From Paracoccaceae bacterium (lineage in GTDB: Bacteria > Pseudomonadota > Alphaproteobacteria > Rhodobacterales > Rhodobacteraceae): DNA of 6,111 nucleotides. The translations under genes and the position numbers were made by a program. The stretch lies in NCBI GenBank assembly GCA_016765235.1, contig JAESQH010000099.1, positions 1 through 6,111 of the forward strand. The letters are read 5' to 3'. Of the stretch, positions 5,226-6,111 are shown piece after piece (within the stretch, counting starts at the first letter, position 1; each line of letters opens with the position of its first letter). The notes under the pieces are model-generated. The model was not told the origin of the DNA. It searched no databases and worked only from the letters and a program-made list of their open reading frames with translations.

Positions 5226-6111
5226 TCAAAACCTTCCACCAAGACCCGCGTGACCCGAATTTCGTGCAAAATCCTTATCCGTTTTACGAAAGTGTTCGCG
5301 CCGCTGGCCCGCTATTTCGTTGGGAAGAATACGGGTTTTTATGTTCGGTGGAACATAAAACCGTTAACGCCATCCTGCGGGACCGACGATTTGGCCGCGA
5401 AGCCCCAGAAGGATTTAAGCCAGTTCGCCCCGCTCACTTGAAACCGTTTTACGACTTGGAACAACACTCGTTATTGGAGCTGGAACCGCCGACCCACACA
5501 CGACTGCGCGGCCTGCTGGTGCGCGCTTTCACCAATAGACGAATTGCCGAGCTTGAACCCCAAATCGAAGCATTAACCCATGAGTTGATTGAGTATTTTC
5601 CCAAAGAAGAAGTCGATTTACTACCCGCGTTTTGCGAAAAAATCCCGATTATCATTATTTCACGCCTTTTGGGTGTGCCCGAAGACATGGCAGATAAAAT
5701 GTTGACGTGGTCGCATGACATGGTCGCCATGTATCAGGTGCGCCGTGATCGCGCGATCGAGGATGCCGCCGTGAAAGCCACACAGGAGTTTTCGGCGTTT
5801 ATACGCGAGTATGTCGAAGCCCGCCGCGGGTATCCGAGGGATGATCTTATAACCAATCTGATCGCCGCAAGTGATGATGGCGAAAAACTGTCGACTGACG
5901 AATTGGTCAGCACTTGTATCTTGCTGCTGAACGCCGGCCACGAGGCGACGGTTCACGGGTTTGCCAATGCTATCAAAGCACTGCTGGAAGAAAGTGATGC
6001 TCCCACGCAGCATTTTGAAACACCGGAAAACACCGTCAAAATGGTTGAGGAAACTTTGCGGATCGACCCGCCTTTGCACATGTTCACCCGCTACGCGATG
6101 GAGGATATCAC
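5222..6111 (+). CDS. Cytochrome P450, N-terminal about three quarters (runs off the right edge)
   Basis: Soluble bacterial class I P450; the heme-thiolate enzyme would insert one oxygen atom from O2 using ferredoxin and reductase partners not seen here. The window holds 296 codons of an expected 390-400. There is no membrane anchor. The N-terminus is typical (DPRDPNFVQNPYPFYESVR...GPLFRW). The C-helix region EPPTHTRLRGLLVRAF carries H93 and R97, the usual heme-propionate ligands. The I-helix reads LLLNAGHEAT (239-244 AGHEAT): acidic E242 is present, but the usual following Thr is Ala (A243), with Thr one place later. The K-helix ExxR is E278-T-L-R281 (EETLR), followed by IDPPLHMFTRYAMEDI. The heme-binding Cys loop (FGxGxHxCxG) must lie beyond 6111. 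The start is ATG 5222, within ATGA overlapping the upstream stop, with GGAG at 5210-5213. The overlap implies translational coupling with the PLP enzyme. The substrate is unknown. Confidence 0.93.
   Translation, partial: MIKTFHQDPRDPNFVQNPYPFYESVRAAGPLFRWEEYGFLCSVEHKTVNAILRDRRFGREAPEGFKPVRPAHLKPFYDLEQHSLLELEPPTHTRLRGLLVRAFTNRRIAELEPQIEALTHELIEYFPKEEVDLLPAFCEKIPIIIISRLLGVPEDMADKMLTWSHDMVAMYQVRRDRAIEDAAVKATQEFSAFIREYVEARRGYPRDDLITNLIAASDDGEKLSTDELVSTCILLLNAGHEATVHGFANAIKALLEESDAPTQHFETPENTVKMVEETLRIDPPLHMFTRYAMEDI

Overview
The window looks like ordinary chromosome of a marine alphaproteobacterium, most likely Rhodobacterales (Roseobacter-type). This rests on moderate GC, a TRAP-type C4-dicarboxylate uptake locus with its own two-component system, and a roseobacter-like bacterial P450. 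No 16S or other marker is present, so the assignment is an inference.

Left part (1-3940, all minus strand). In transcription order: a DctB-type sensor histidine kinase (GTG start, 3940-2201), a DctD-type response regulator (2204-921, overlapping dctB by 4 bp), a 245-bp intergenic region, then a TRAP periplasmic solute-binding protein of the DctP family (675 to beyond base 1). The likely logic is that DctB senses a periplasmic C4-dicarboxylate or similar acid, phosphorylates the regulator, and the regulator controls transporter expression. Two departures stand out. The regulator lacks the GAFTGA loop needed to engage sigma-54, and I found no -24/-12 promoter ahead of dctP. The dctP reading frame is also broken by an apparent 1-base deletion near base 403, although both halves are otherwise well conserved.

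Middle (3941-4064). This is a 124-bp divergent promoter region. It holds one candidate promoter for each direction and a 6-bp inverted repeat that lies across both -35 boxes.

Right part (4065-6111, plus strand). A Cys/Met-metabolism PLP-dependent enzyme (cystathionine beta-lyase-like, 386 aa) is followed, with a 4-bp ATGA overlap, by a cytochrome P450 that runs off the right edge. The overlap implies co-transcription and translational coupling. The PLP enzyme departs from family consensus at several active-site motifs. The P450 has Ala at the usual catalytic I-helix Thr. Together they could form a small specialised pathway rather than housekeeping methionine synthesis, but the substrate cannot be told from sequence.

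No RNA genes, mobile elements, CRISPR arrays or long repeats were seen. There is no clear evidence of a wholly new system; the most informative oddities are the GAFTGA-less DctD, the dctP frameshift and the PLP-enzyme/P450 pair.
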